A DNA stretch of 64,000 bases, taken from the NCBI RefSeq assembly GCF_954871325.1, contig NC_088776.1:5153985-5217984 (forward strand), written 5' to 3'. Source of the stretch: Gordionus sp. m RMFG-2023. Taxonomy: Eukaryota; Nematomorpha; Gordioida; Chordodea; Parachordodidae. Positions 51,001 through 60,670 of this stretch are shown here, in pieces; positions within the stretch are counted from its first letter, which is position 1; every line of letters begins with the position of its first letter. A program made the translations under genes and the position numbers. Below the pieces are notes generated by a model. That model was given only the letters and a program-made list of their open reading frames with translations. It did not search any database and was not told the DNA's origin.

Positions 51001-51264
51001 TACTTGTACTTTTGTTGGAATGATTCAGGAACAGGTTTCCTAACATTTTAAAAAGTGAGTTCTATTTCCGGTTCCGGTTTCAAACTATGATTTTTATATA
51101 TATATATATATACATACCTAGTTTAAACTTTATATAATATATGAAATATTATAATGACTAAATTAGTTAAGAACACGTCTATGAATAACGGAAGTAAATC
51201 TGCCAAAATTGCTATATCCATGGACGATTCCGATAAGCAAGCACTGTTGCCTAGTAAACCTTGA
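38389..51264 (+). CDS. SLC35C1: GDP-fucose transporter, SLC35C1-type, eight exons, complete
   Basis: Nucleotide-sugar transporter of the Golgi membrane, exchanging GDP-fucose for GMP to supply fucosyltransferases. Exons: 38389-38453, 38495-38555, 38598-38735, 38770-38886, 38931-39039, 43598-43890, 50097-50277 and 51167-51264. They join in phase to 353 residues (human protein about 364), from [20 protein letters not shown] to a polar tail ending LLPSKP. Diagnostic blocks include [76 protein letters not shown] and [13 protein letters not shown], each matching the vertebrate GDP-fucose transporter more closely than other SLC35 members. No frameshift or stop was seen, so the gene appears functional. 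Confidence 0.93.
40281..40372. repeat. Tandem duplication, 46 bp x 2
   Basis: GTGTATTTGACCAGTCAAAT starts both units (40281 and 40327). They differ at only two positions, implying a recent event. Confidence 0.85.
40380..40560. repeat. Cluster of TTATCGC / ATCGCGA words
   Basis: Repeated CTTTTATCGC, TTTTATCGCGAAAG, TATATCGCGAAG and ATATCGCGATAA words in both orientations lie within 180 bp. The self-complementary TCGCGA occurs several times, which is striking in an A+T-rich intron. It may be a diverged minisatellite or a foldback end. Confidence 0.6.
40929..43130. mobile_element. hAT element with CAGAGTTGGGCA ends and perfect 8-bp duplication
   Basis: Starts CAGAGTTGGGCAGTACC and ends GGACCTGCCCAACTCTG. 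It is flanked by GTTATGAG at 40921-40928 and 43131-43138. Both ends carry GTATCTTGTATCTAAGATAC-type subterminal repeats. A plus-strand remnant at about 41338-41503 ([20 protein letters not shown], then [16 protein letters not shown]) resembles the BED-finger start of a hAT transposase. It is therefore a 2.2-kb internally decayed derivative. It contains the nested element at 41674-42211. Confidence 0.92.
41674..42211. mobile_element. Nested MITE with TAGGGRTRTRCCGATA ends
   Basis: Starts TAGGGGTATACCGATAC and ends CGGCACATCCCTA. GATCCGATCCGATAT-type words are inverted near both ends. Flanks ATATTTTT / ATATATTT agree at seven of eight positions, consistent with hAT. It lies inside the hAT element at 40929. 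Confidence 0.75.
43141..43335. mobile_element. TA-flanked foldback MITE abutting a hAT target duplication
   Basis: Starts GGGTTGTTAAACGGCTC after TA and ends GAACCGTCTAACAAT before TA. The left edge lies two bases from the right target duplication of the hAT element at 40929. Its left arm is shortened. Confidence 0.75.
43371..43383. repeat. Poly-G run, 13 G
   Basis: Uninterrupted G run in SLC35C1 intron 5, 215 bp upstream of exon 6. Confidence 0.9.
43598..43890 (+). CDS. SLC35C1: SLC35C1 exon 6
   Basis: A 293-nt exon with acceptor ATTAG and donor CAG/GTTAAT. It completes the split Gly codon and reads [39 protein letters not shown] and [16 protein letters not shown]. It is GC-richer than its surroundings. 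It is separated from exon 5 by 4.6 kb of intron. Confidence 0.95.
43891..44608. other. Start of SLC35C1 intron 6
   Basis: A+T-rich. It holds an inverted word pair GGGAGCTC / GAGCTCCC at 44347-44373. No gene. Confidence 0.4.
44609..44785. mobile_element. Diverged foldback MITE, copy
   Basis: Starts GTGATGTTAAAT after TA and ends ATTTAACAACAC before TA. The interior is diverged, but the arms still pair loosely. Confidence 0.55.
44938..45115. mobile_element. Foldback MITE, left part preserved
   Basis: Starts GTGTTGTTAAACGGCTCG after TA and follows the family through AAAAACGGCTAACTCAATAT. The right arm fades out near TTAAAATGTTGG. Confidence 0.65.
46020..47515 (+). mobile_element. pogo/Tigger-like transposon copy 1, decayed
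   Basis: The plus strand reads a helix-turn-helix start [20 protein letters not shown] after a 37-nt intron-like gap (GTAAGATT...TTTTTTTAG). Later it reads [13 protein letters not shown], a DESGLTT catalytic block, [14 protein letters not shown] and [13 protein letters not shown], and an acidic tail [20 protein letters not shown]. This is the DDE transposase pattern of pogo/Tigger elements. Several stops and frame changes mean it is dead. It is inverted relative to the copy at 47806. Confidence 0.75.
47527..47805 (-). mobile_element. pogo/Tigger-like fragment between two inverted copies
   Basis: This short minus-strand piece matches the central transposase part of the neighbouring copies (compare 48236-48500) and joins directly to the tail of copy 2. 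It makes a third, partial unit in the cluster. Confidence 0.65.
47806..49330 (-). mobile_element. pogo/Tigger-like transposon copy 2, better preserved
   Basis: The minus-strand frame 48794-48222 (190 codons) shows the CENP-B-type DNA-binding segment [19 protein letters not shown] and [14 protein letters not shown], then the DDE domain with [10 protein letters not shown]. The frame 48405-48052 continues with [33 protein letters not shown] and a C-terminal helix. One frame change separates the two. The N-terminal exon (about 49320-49120) keeps the same helix-turn-helix and a similar short intron as copy 1. Terminal repeats were not identified. Confidence 0.8.
49331..50096. other. End of SLC35C1 intron 6
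   Basis: No gene. Bases 49811-49900 carry inverted GGCTACGGCTCAG / CGGCTTCGGCTAAGCCG words, and 49960-50040 carry TCGACC / GTCGCGACT words, probably MITE debris. Confidence 0.4.
50097..50277 (+). CDS. SLC35C1: SLC35C1 exon 7
   Basis: Acceptor TTTCAG, donor AAG/GTACAA. It encodes [20 protein letters not shown], then [20 protein letters not shown] and [16 protein letters not shown]. The SPLTHNxSGTAK block is the strongest family signature. Confidence 0.95.
50278..51166. other. SLC35C1 intron 7 with a GC-richer coding-like patch
   Basis: Bases 50470-50702 are GC-richer than the surroundings. The plus strand reads [15 protein letters not shown] and, after a break, [20 protein letters not shown] and [15 protein letters not shown]. 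Not recognised; perhaps a pseudogene piece. The remainder is A+T-rich, with an (AT)n run at 51098-51113. Confidence 0.35.
51167..51264 (+). CDS. SLC35C1: SLC35C1 exon 8 (cytosolic tail and stop)
   Basis: Acceptor AATTAG. It completes the split codon as Val and encodes a polar tail ([17 protein letters not shown], then [13 protein letters not shown]) followed by TGA. The tail is not conserved, so the call rests on phase, splice site and the sensible length of the whole protein. Confidence 0.75.
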
Positions 51265-51725
51265 CCAAAATTTTTTTTAAAAAATATTTATCCTTATTTC
51301 GTTATTTTATATATTTGTTTTGATTTAACCATTCATTTACGGACAAAATCGCGCCTTTTTGATTGCTTCTAAGGAGTGGGACATTTATAGCTCAATTTTC
51401 ATTACCTTTCTTTTAAAAAAAAATGGATTTTTAATTATACTCACAACAATTATGTTTGAATCCTTTATAAAAATTTATAATATTTTATTTTAATAATCTT
51501 GACTTAATTAGGGAATTCTTTTTTTGCTTTAAAAAATAACTTATTTACAAATTTTGAACATATAAGGAAAATATCATTTTTTTATCACCTTTATATAAAT
51601 TTAATTTTTGTATAAATATTAGCAATTTTTTTAAAAAAAAATACACATTATAATGATTTTTTTTAATACAATCATTTCAATTCGCGATAACACAATAAAT
51701 TATATACCTTTTTTTGGAAATATTT
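51265..51725. other. Downstream of SLC35C1
   Basis: A+T-rich 3' region. No convincing gene or clear polyadenylation signal was placed. Confidence 0.4.
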
Positions 51726-52086
51726 ATATATGTTAGCGGCAATGTGTTATTTTTTCAACTTTGTATCATTTTCTGATAGCGTTTTTTAAAATTTAAGAAT
51801 CTGATTTTGCCTTAAATGTATGCCGTTCATGTCCAGGAATACCTGCTCTATGAATTTCGGACAATTTTTCTTTGAACATTTAAACTTAATATAATTTATA
51901 TTTAATTTTCCATATATTTTTTATATAAATTATAAAATGACTCAAAGGTTAACAGCAAAATTGCTTGCAATTCATAAGATAGATATTTTAAACATGATAG
52001 AATAAATTTCCGGTAGAATCATATTTTTAAATTTCAATAAATGATTTAAAGTTGTAAAAAATAACACATTGACGCTAACATATATA
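51726..52086. mobile_element. MITE with TATATGTTAGCG ends
   Basis: TATATGTTAGCGGCAATGTG (left) pairs with the inverse of ACACATTGACGCTAACATAT (right). The terminal repeats are about 38 bp, extending through TTATTTTTTCAACTT. The A+T-rich 360-bp interior has no ORF. Confidence 0.75.
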
Positions 52087-52610
52087 GAGACTTTACGAAT
52101 GATACTTAGCATCCTGGTTTTATAAAATAGATATTTATACTTATTTTAAGGCTTGCTTTGTAAATGCTTAGTCTGGCCTATTTATATTTTAAAAAGTAGA
52201 TTTTGGATGTTTAAAATTAATTAATTATTTATCCAGTATTATGTAATACGTGATTACAACAGCTTTATTTAAATCATTGATATTTTTTTTATTTACAAAA
52301 ATTTTTAAAAAAATCCCATTTATTTTTAAATTTTTTAAAAATAATTTTTAAAGTTGATATTATGTAATTGCCAAATATTTTAATTGGATATTATCTTACA
52401 ACCAGTGATTATAAATATAAAAATTTACATTACCATTAAATAGTATATTTATACTTTATTTATGATTCAAAGTTTATTAATAATTATTACTTCTTTATTA
52501 ATATCCGATTTTTTAAAATATATTTATATCATTTTTTTTAAATAAAATTTTGCTAACTTGTTCTCATCCATTTTAAAAATTTAACTATCGGTTGCGGGGT
52601 TCAGTTAACC

Positions 52611-52993
52611 CTAGAGGTCCGCGAAAGGCGGATTTTATTTCGAGTACGCTCGCCAATTGTTTTAAAATTTTTTTATGCTCACTCGTCCGCTTCTTTGGTT
52701 TATTTGTCTAAAAATCTTGTTTAACCCTCACGCCAGCCCAATGTATGAAAAATTATTTCAAAGTTTTTTTTAATTAAACTTATAAAATATGCAATATTAT
52801 GAATTGATAAAAAAGGTGATATTAAGGAATAGAATTCTGTTCTGCTCATTTCGTATTAAAAATATTTAAAATTCACCCGCCATTTATTTAAGAGTCATAT
52901 TTTTAACCCACCCAATGTTTGAAGTATTTTAGAGAACTGGCTCACTCGCTCCCATTAGTGGGCTAAAAAAACTCGCTCATCGCTTACCTCTAG
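52611..52993. mobile_element. Probable hAT-type MITE with CTAGAGGT ends
   Basis: Starts CTAGAGGTCCGCGAAAGGCG and ends CTCATCGCTTACCTCTAG. Both ends carry CGAG/CTCGC-rich subterminal words. Target duplication not recognisable. Confidence 0.55.
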
Positions 52994-53201
52994 TCCAGTG
53001 TCCTCTCATCTTCTAAGAAGTAGCATTGAAAGAAGGGCAGTATGTAATTTTTAAAATAAGTTATAAATCAAACCGATTTTTATCTTCAAATAATATATAA
53101 CAATTTTTAAACGATAGAAAAAAAAATTTAAACGATACAATTTTTTTTAAACGTTACTATTTGATGACAATTTTATATAATATCGATAATTATTAGGGTC
53201 A

Positions 53202-56200
53202 TCAATAAATATCGTATTGATTTTGGAAATAAACAAGCAGATTATTGTAATCCTTTAGTTCGAAGAGAATCCTGAAAAGGAAGATCCTTAGCTTGCCCCA
53301 ATTGTTGTCTGTCGATTTTAATTCGGATTCAGTGTCCTTGTACAAATTGACCAATACCATTTCAGTACTTACAAAAAAAAAATAAAACAATATTTATTTT
53401 GCATTTAAATTTAGCATCTGATTTACATTTATATAAAAATGAGCCAGCATATTTATAAATGGAAAATGATATGCAATTAATTATGGATAATTATATGGTA
53501 TCTTATATGTCAACTGTTGTGAGTGACGTAATTGTGATTGTTTTTATAAAAAATGTTATTTGATTATAAGAGTTAGCGAAATTGAATTGTAAAAATATTA
53601 AAATAAATGATAAGTTTGTTAAAAATTGATATGTAAATTTGGGGGGTTTGACTAAACTGCAAATGCTTATGTAAATATTTTTCTTTATTAATTGAAGTGA
53701 ATTTCATTTTCTTATGATATAAATAACTTATAAAAAAAATTAAATTAAAAAGTTATAAATCTTTTAATATATAATTAATATTAAAAATAATAATAATTAC
53801 ATCTTGAATTACAATAATATTAAATCTGCAAAAGTAGCGTATTATTATTTCACGAAAATCATTTAAAAATAATACTTTAACTTGCGGATTTAATATTAGA
53901 TGAAATTTAATGTAATTATAATTATTTTAAAATATTTATTTTAACAGTCTTCAACTTACCTTCTATTTATAACATAATTTTCTTATCTTCACTCAATTGC
54001 CTTATCTAAGTTTCTTATAATTATTTAATTAATTCACACACAATTTATCATCAATTTTTATTATACATTTACAATAAAAATATTTGTCTTAAGATCCCTA
54101 AAATATAATTAATAATTCCAAAAAATATAAAATCCAATAAATAGAAAAATTCTATCTAAAATTTTTAGTAATCAATTCTTTTTCCAAATATTTTCATTAA
54201 GAAAAAATTTAAATCATGTATCGTCTTGCTAGAATCTAGAGTGCCTTACTCGACATTTTTTAAGTTAGAAGTGGATAATAACTTATTCTAGATTCATAAA
54301 ATATATAATTTTTGCATATGTTATTGATCAAAAATGATCAATAACTTTTTCCTGTATTTAATTTTAAACTTTTAATGTTTTATTTTCTCATTTTAAACAT
54401 TTGCGCAAGTGGAGAGCACTCCAATTTTAGACCGACGATATTTAAATATTATTTTTTATAAAAACTTAAAATAATTTGTACCAAATCAACATTAACAAAC
54501 GATTGATTAAAAGCATAAATTAAACAAAAATAAGTAATACATTTAAAAACTATGAATAAATTAATCAAAAACTAGGACAATTATATAAACCGATTTAAAC
54601 TATATAAACGAGATAAAAGGAAATACAACTATTAATATATATTTTCTTTATAATTGAATATATTTAATAATTATAATATTTATATCACAAGAAAATGAAA
54701 CTCACCAATTAATAGAGAATATATCAAAAAAATTTTACCTAAGCATTTGCAGTTTACCTAGATATTTGTAGTTTTATCAAACCGAAAAATTTTACTGTTT
54801 AAAGTTTGCATAAATAGTAAAATCGAAAATGTAATAATAATAAAGCAAAGATAAGTGTTATTTTTATGTTTGTTTCTATTCTCAGTTCTTGATCTCTATA
54901 ATGATTAATTAAATTTGGAGTAGGAATGAATTTCTCTTTCTCTCATTCTAAACTCCGAATTTTACAAGTATTAAATTATTTTCTGAATGAGATTTTTTTT
55001 TAAAATTATAATTTAAATATTATTTTGATCATATGCAAATTGTTTTTTTTTAAAGATTATTTTGTTTAAATAATTTTGTTCTGATGCGAATATCCTTTTT
55101 ATTTATAAAAATTAAAATTTGAATAAGTATTGCCTGTAAAAATATTAGGTATGTATTAATTTTTTTTCACTACAACATATAATGTTTCACAATCTTTTAA
55201 CTGCTTCATATAGTATTAGGCAGGGATGTGAACCCGAACCCGGGTTCAGGAATTATAAACTCTATTTAGAGGAATTTTCTATGAGAGGTCCAAACCCGTC
55301 CCTGGTCCGTTTTACCCCGGGTTCTGAGTTGTTCACAAATCGGCCTCTGTTTGGTCTGTGGTATGAAAATGCCCAACAATTTTAAAATTTTGAAGGCGGG
55401 TTCGGATTCGCATCCCTGGTAGACATTCCTATTTTCTCAATTTTAGTATGCAAAATTTTCTAAATAACTAATTTGTTGATTTTTGATTTGGTTTGGATGT
55501 ATTTAATTAATTTAAATATAATATCGCTACCTACCCATGAGTAGTTTGATAGAAGGGTCATTATTCTCATATAAATGACCAAATTTATAAGGTTTTAATT
55601 TTATATATTATTTATAGAATTTAGGCATTTGAGTATATTTTAATGTATTAGTAGTTATAGCCTTTATTATGAAAAATAGATTTATGTGTTGTCTTGAAAT
55701 ACAAGTATTTGCAAATTGTTCAAATCTATTTTTTTTTTATATATATATATCATTTTAAGTGTGAGGGATTGTAAGTTTTTAAACAAATAGGCTTTACAAA
55801 TTGAAATGGATTCTCGTTAGTTTATGATTTAACTTTATACATATTTGGGATAGGAAAGTATAATTATAAAAAAAAATCATTTTTGACAATAATTGGATAT
55901 GGATGACTTAATTATGCGATAAAAATTATTTGATACTTTTTTCCCGCCCACCCCCATTATATTAAATCTAATAACCTTGTTTGAATAACAATATTTAAAC
56001 CTTTTGTATTTGTGTTTTGAGTCAAAATGGAATATAACATCTTTCTCTTCTGCCTCCAATCCAGCTATCATCGAGAGTTCAGTTTTGGCTTCATGTAGCC
56101 TTTTGAAAGTCTGTTTATAAATTATATTAAAGTTAAATATGAAAATTGTTACTATATATATACCTTCTTAGCATGGGATATAGTTTTTAGTAAGATTATT

Positions 56201-56226
56201 TGTATATCCTCGTTATTAGATATCAT
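53202..56226 (-). CDS. Unrecognised three-exon gene, 112 residues
   Basis: Not recognised. Exons on the minus strand: 56164-56226, 56001-56110 and 53202-53367. The introns are 53 nt (GTATAT...AACAG) and 2633 nt (GTTTAA...GTAAG). The phases join to one frame from MISNNEDIQIILLKTISHAK through TFKRLHEAKTELSMIAGLEA and VIFHFDSKHKYK to STEMVLVNLYKDTESELK, DNNWGKLRIFLFRILFELKD and a stop. It reads as a small helical, charged, soluble protein with no signal peptide or membrane segment. The first two exons are convincing in codon character. The link to the third rests on phase and an AAG acceptor. It is convergent with SLC35C1. Confidence 0.45.
53368..56000. other. Long intron of the candidate gene
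   Basis: A+T-rich, with no coding frames of note. It contains the small palindromic MITE at 55221. Confidence 0.4.
55221..55418. mobile_element. Small palindromic MITE with CAGGGATG ends
   Basis: Starts CAGGGATGTGAACCCGAACC and ends in the inverse, GGGTTCGGATTCGCATCCCTG shortened to 20 bases as GGTTCGGATTCGCATCCCTG. 198 bp long. CAGGG ends suggest hAT, but the 8-bp flanks (GTATTAGG / GTAGACAT) do not match. Confidence 0.7.
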
Positions 56227-57295
56227 TAGAAAATTTCAATTCTAATTAATTTATAAATATAGTCTTTAATAGAACTATAAACTTTTCGATGATAGCTAGT
56301 AATAATATCGTTTCTAAATCATTTATGTTTTGTATTCTAAAACAAAATAACGCCATTTTACGATATAACTTTGCGTTAAATAAGATAATTTACATGGGAT
56401 CGTTTGAAATTGGTGAAAATCTTTTTTTTTGCGTTTTTAAACATGTAAACGCTTCGATTTGAATATGATAATTCATCAAAAAATTTATTTCATTTTTTAA
56501 AAATTATTCTAATGAACTTTAAAGGGTCTGAAAAAATAGGTATATATATATTGTTAATGTGGAAAGTCGATTGACTTGAGATAAGCACCCTAGAGGAGAA
56601 TAAAAATCGTTTCTCGTGACTGAATTTTTCACTCCTTGAAGATTGAGGTGAAGTCGAAGGAAATTCTAAAGTTTATGGAACTTTTCTATGTTTACCTTAA
56701 AGCTATTTTAATATCAGCTTTCGAGTTAAGTGATTGACAGCAAAATACTCGATAAAATATCACCATATTTTAGCTTATGGTGATCACCTTGACTCTCTAG
56801 TTTTATAACTTACTAGTTAATTAAAAAAGGAGTCTCGAAAGCTGACGTTGAGCGGATACCCATTTTGTATTCGGAAATAGATAGGGTCAAACATCTATCA
56901 TATATGGCTATCAAACATCGCGTTCAAGATATTTTTACCTCTTTTAACGTTTAAGTAGCATACATTTTTCTCAAAAAATAAATAAATAATGTTTTTTTTT
57001 AAAACATTTTAATTTTATGAAACGTTAAAATTTATAAGAAAAAGTATATTTGCTTAATTTAATATATTTCAAGAAAATATGTTTCTTTTTTTTATAACAT
57101 CTTAAAATCTAAAATTGCGATTAAATGAATATCAATATAATCTGTAAAAGTTGTAAAATGGAAATTATCATAAATAGATTATTATAAATATTTAGTTTAT
57201 ATTCTAATAAAATCCATCGTTTTCGTTTCGCTCTCAATAATCTGTTAAACAGAAATTAAAACTCCTTTATTATATAAAGTTATAAACGTAACCGT
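56227..57295. other. Region upstream of the candidate gene
   Basis: No gene recognised. Bases 56560-56840 are slightly GC-richer but have no usable frame. Confidence 0.35.
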
Positions 57296-57381
57296 GGGGG
57301 GGGGGGGGGGGGCGATTTAAAGGAAGGAAATTTGCCTTTTCTCGTAAATATTATTATAAGCAATAACACTTCCCCCCCCCC
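57296..57381. repeat. Poly-G (17) and poly-C (10) runs 60 bp apart
   Basis: G run at 57296-57312 and C run at 57372-57381. Together they can form a G/C stem around an A+T spacer. Confidence 0.9.
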
Positions 57382-57383
57382 TC

Positions 57384-57656
57384 ATGTATACGATATATTT
57401 ATATAAACATAAGTTTGAGGGAGACATAAGTAAAATTAGGTTGTTAATTTCCAAGTGGCTAGTGTATGCCCTTAAAAATTTGCAGTGCAAGGATTGGTGT
57501 CCTTTGTTATCAACCAGAGCTTTTCAAAGGGTAGATTGGGATGTAACGATATTACAGCTAAGACAGATCCCAAATAATATCCTGAGTTCTTCAGGAGAGA
57601 TGTACCTGTTTAAGTTTAGACAGGGAACGGCATCGTTCCTTTCGTATCTATTATGA
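57384..57656 (+). CDS. Unrecognised 90-codon ORF, possibly part of a decayed element
   Basis: Not recognised. It starts just after the C run. The composition looks protein-like (DISKIRLLISKWLVYALKNL, DWCPLLSTRAFQRVDWDVT and SSSGEMYLFKFRQGTASF) and is GC-richer than its surroundings. Coding-like runs continue past the stop to about 57830 in other frames (for example EKIDGTYGEFEFFLEEAC), suggesting a broken longer gene. No intron was supported. Confidence 0.3.
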   Translation: MYTIYLYKHKFEGDISKIRLLISKWLVYALKNLQCKDWCPLLSTRAFQRVDWDVTILQLRQIPNNILSSSGEMYLFKFRQGTASFLSYLL

Positions 57657-58359
57657 TTATAAAAGAAAATTGGTAGGTTCTTCTGATTGCGGGTTGAAAG
57701 GAGAAAATTGACGGAACATACGGGGAGTTCGAATTTTTTTTAGAGGAAGCTTGTTAGACGAAGTATGTTGGCTTAATATATTATTGTCCCATGTGGTAAA
57801 AGCTAGAAAATTTAGGTCGGGTAAGAATGTTAATTTTTAAAAAAATTATCTTGGTTTATTGAACTTTAAAAAAGAATCTTAAGGGAAATGCCAACTTTTG
57901 AAAATATTTTAATAGAGATTTATCAGCTAAAATTTAGAACCGACTCCGGGAGTTCATATATATGATTCTGGTTCTTAGATTAGCCACTAAAGGGGTAATG
58001 GTAAAAAACAGAAACAAACCCAAAATCTCTAAATAAAACGTATTTATTTCACTGATATTTCTTATAATTGTTTTTTATGACCTTTAAAATTTGGTTAATA
58101 CAAGATTCATCCACAATTACGATATCAAACACATTATAAACTTGACTTAATTTTATTATAAAAGCATTTTTATTTCACTAGGTTTTAAGGCATTAAATTA
58201 TGTATAAACAACAAAATAAATATTTAATAATAAAATAATCAAATAGGTTTTTATCTAATGTTAAAAACAATGAATCTTTTAAAATCAGACAGGTCTCTGT
58301 CATAAAACGGTATTCCTCGCAAAGTAATTTTAAAGCTTTGCGTTTATATAATGTGTCCA

Positions 58360-58640
58360 TCAATCAATACGCCTTCGTTCGAGTTTTATTTCTTCGGAAA
58401 CTCGCTTTTTCATTTTCTTAATCAATACCCATATTTTTGAATGTTTATTGCTATATAGATTAGAAAAACTATTGCTCGATCCTTCACATTGATTGTTATT
58501 ATACGTTCTTGAAAGGGATAGAGTATTGTGATTCACATCTCAGATTTCCATCGGAAATCTAGGCTCAATTTAACGTTTCTGGGTTAGAGAAAGCGTCTAC
58601 ATGAGCATTGGGGTAGGAACATGCATCTAATTTATTTGCG
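58360..58640 (-). CDS. Possible last exon(s) of an unknown minus-strand gene
   Basis: The frame 58538-58360 reads NHNTLSLSRTYNNNQCEGSS, then KHSKIWVLIKKMKKRVSEEI and KLERRRID followed by a stop. A second run upstream (about 58640-58574: ANKLDACSYPNAHVDAFSNP) can be joined in phase by a 68-nt intron (GTTAAA...TTCAAG). No upstream start was found and no family was recognised. Could be chance. Confidence 0.22.
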
Positions 58641-58651
58641 GGGGGGGGGGG
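58639..58651. repeat. Poly-G run, about 12 G
   Basis: Uninterrupted G run just upstream (minus-strand sense) of the possible exon. Confidence 0.85.
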
Positions 58652-58813
58652 TGTATGGGAATTAAGAGAATTTTATACTTATTTTAAAATAGATACAATA
58701 ATTTATATATTTATATTTCAAAAATTATTCTCAATATGTTGAAATATTTTAATTTTTTTGCAAATATATAATTCGGACATATCAAAAGCATTGGCTAAGT
58801 AGACATTGTTGTG

Positions 58814-60410
58814 ATTGTAACATTTTGAAGAATTTAGAATAAGAATTGGAAGATTATAATCGTTGTCAAATAAGAAAGGTTAGAATAAAATGATACTAAA
58901 TCAGACTAATATCCTCGTTAGAACTAAAATGATACTAAATCAGACTAATATCCTCGATTATATATATTTTTCTATAATATTCGTCAAATCAGAAAAGTTA
59001 GGACTAAATTGATACTAAATCTTTATTAAATAATAAGTTAAAAATTACATCCCCTTATTTGACAACGATTATAATCTTCCAATTCTTATTCTAAATTCTT
59101 CAAAATGTTACAATGATGTTGGAGAGTGGAGGCGACAGGGCAATTTCAACAATTCAGTCTAATTAACTCTGAAAAGAGATTCTAAATAAAGGGGGAAGGG
59201 GATGTATGAGATGACTATCGACACTAAGACAAAGAATGAGAGCAATAAAACAATGGTATCAATATTAATGGTCGTATTTCGGAGAATTAGTCGTTTAGCT
59301 AAAAAGAATGCGTCACAAGAGATAGTTATACGTACAAGTGATCGATGTAGCTAAAAGAAATTCGTTATAAATTTTTATTAAAGATATACGTTTAACGGTT
59401 ATTTAAGTTGATAATATTTAGGAAAATATAAAGTTGTTGATTAACCAAAAAATCTTCATAAAGAGAAACGGCTTTTCGTCATTAGAAAATTTATGCCGCA
59501 ATCGAGCTCAATTAGAGATCGGATTTTTATTTTGGATCAAAAGATACAAGAAATCATTATCGTATAAGAGATCTTAAGGCAAAGTGGATATATTGACAAG
59601 CGACTAGGGAGAACAAAGGGTCAAGACCAGGATGCTATCGTTAATCGTTGACAAATTATAGCCAATTGCTTATCAAAACTTTAATATAGGATAAACAATC
59701 GATGATCTTAGAAACAAGAAGTCGTGGAAACAATCGTTAAGCGCAGATCAAGCATAGCCTATCGTGGATCGAGATAAAGCACTTATCATTAGTTACAAGA
59801 GAAGGACGTTAGAAACAAGCAAAGGATTAAAATAATCATTGACTAGTAATCGTGAATCGTTTAAAAGCATGCAATCAATTCCAGACGAAGGCAAGAAACA
59901 GAATCTACCGGAAGAAGTAATTGAATACATGCACGACTATTGGTCTTTCGCAGAATGTGGGGTCTAATCTAATATAAGTGGAAAGATGTTGTGATATTCA
60001 AATGATTTAAAGAAAGATGAATAAAAAAGAATGATTATTCAAATTAAAGAAAGTTCAAGATTTTTTTCAGTTTGTTTGTAAAACATTATGTAAATGAATA
60101 TTATAGAAAAGTATATATATTCGAGGATATTTATATAGTGATTGATCATGATTTTACGAACTTAATTTTAATTTTTTATTATTTTAATTTTTTTTTAATT
60201 AATTTAGTTTGATTATATTTTTAACTTATTATTTAATAAAGATTTAGTATCAATTTAGTCCTAACTTTTCTGATTTGACGAATATTATAGAAAAATATAT
60301 ATAATCGAGGATATTAGTCTGATTTAATATCATTTTAATTCTAACCTTTCTTATTTGACAACGATTATAATCTTCCAATTCTTATTCTAAATTCTTCAAA
60401 ATGTTACAAT
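58814..60410. mobile_element. 1.6-kb element with inverted repeats of about 230 bp
   Basis: Left arm 58814-59045 and right arm about 60205-60410 are near-exact inverted copies, starting ATTGTAACATTTTGAAGAAT. The left arm has a 39-bp tandem duplication (58882-58959, TCAGACTAATATCCTCG in both). Another partial right-arm copy lies at 59056-59138. The interior (59140-60110) is GC-richer. One stretch reads SIPDEGKKQNLPEEVIEYMH and DYWSFAECGV before a stop (about 59868-59967). The superfamily is not recognised. Confidence 0.7.
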
Positions 60411-60479
60411 GATGTTGGAGAGTGGAGGTGTTATAGTTTGTATTTAATCTTTTAGGTTTTGAATATTAGAAGTTTAGTT

Positions 60480-60670
60480 AACATCATTATTAGTATTAAT
60501 TTGGTTCTCTATTCAAATTTATATTTCAAATATTAGATTATAATTTTAATTATTATTATTACGATTAATTTTGTTCGCCATGCAAATTTATATTTCGTAT
60601 ATTAAATTATAATTTTAGTTAGCATTATTATTATTAATTTTTATTCGCCATGCAAATTTATAATTTTGAA
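60480..60670. repeat. Degenerate tandem repeat, about 65 bp x 3
   Basis: CATGCAAATTTATATTTC-like and ATTATAATTTTA-like words recur three times, starting near 60480, 60545 and 60610. Confidence 0.6.
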
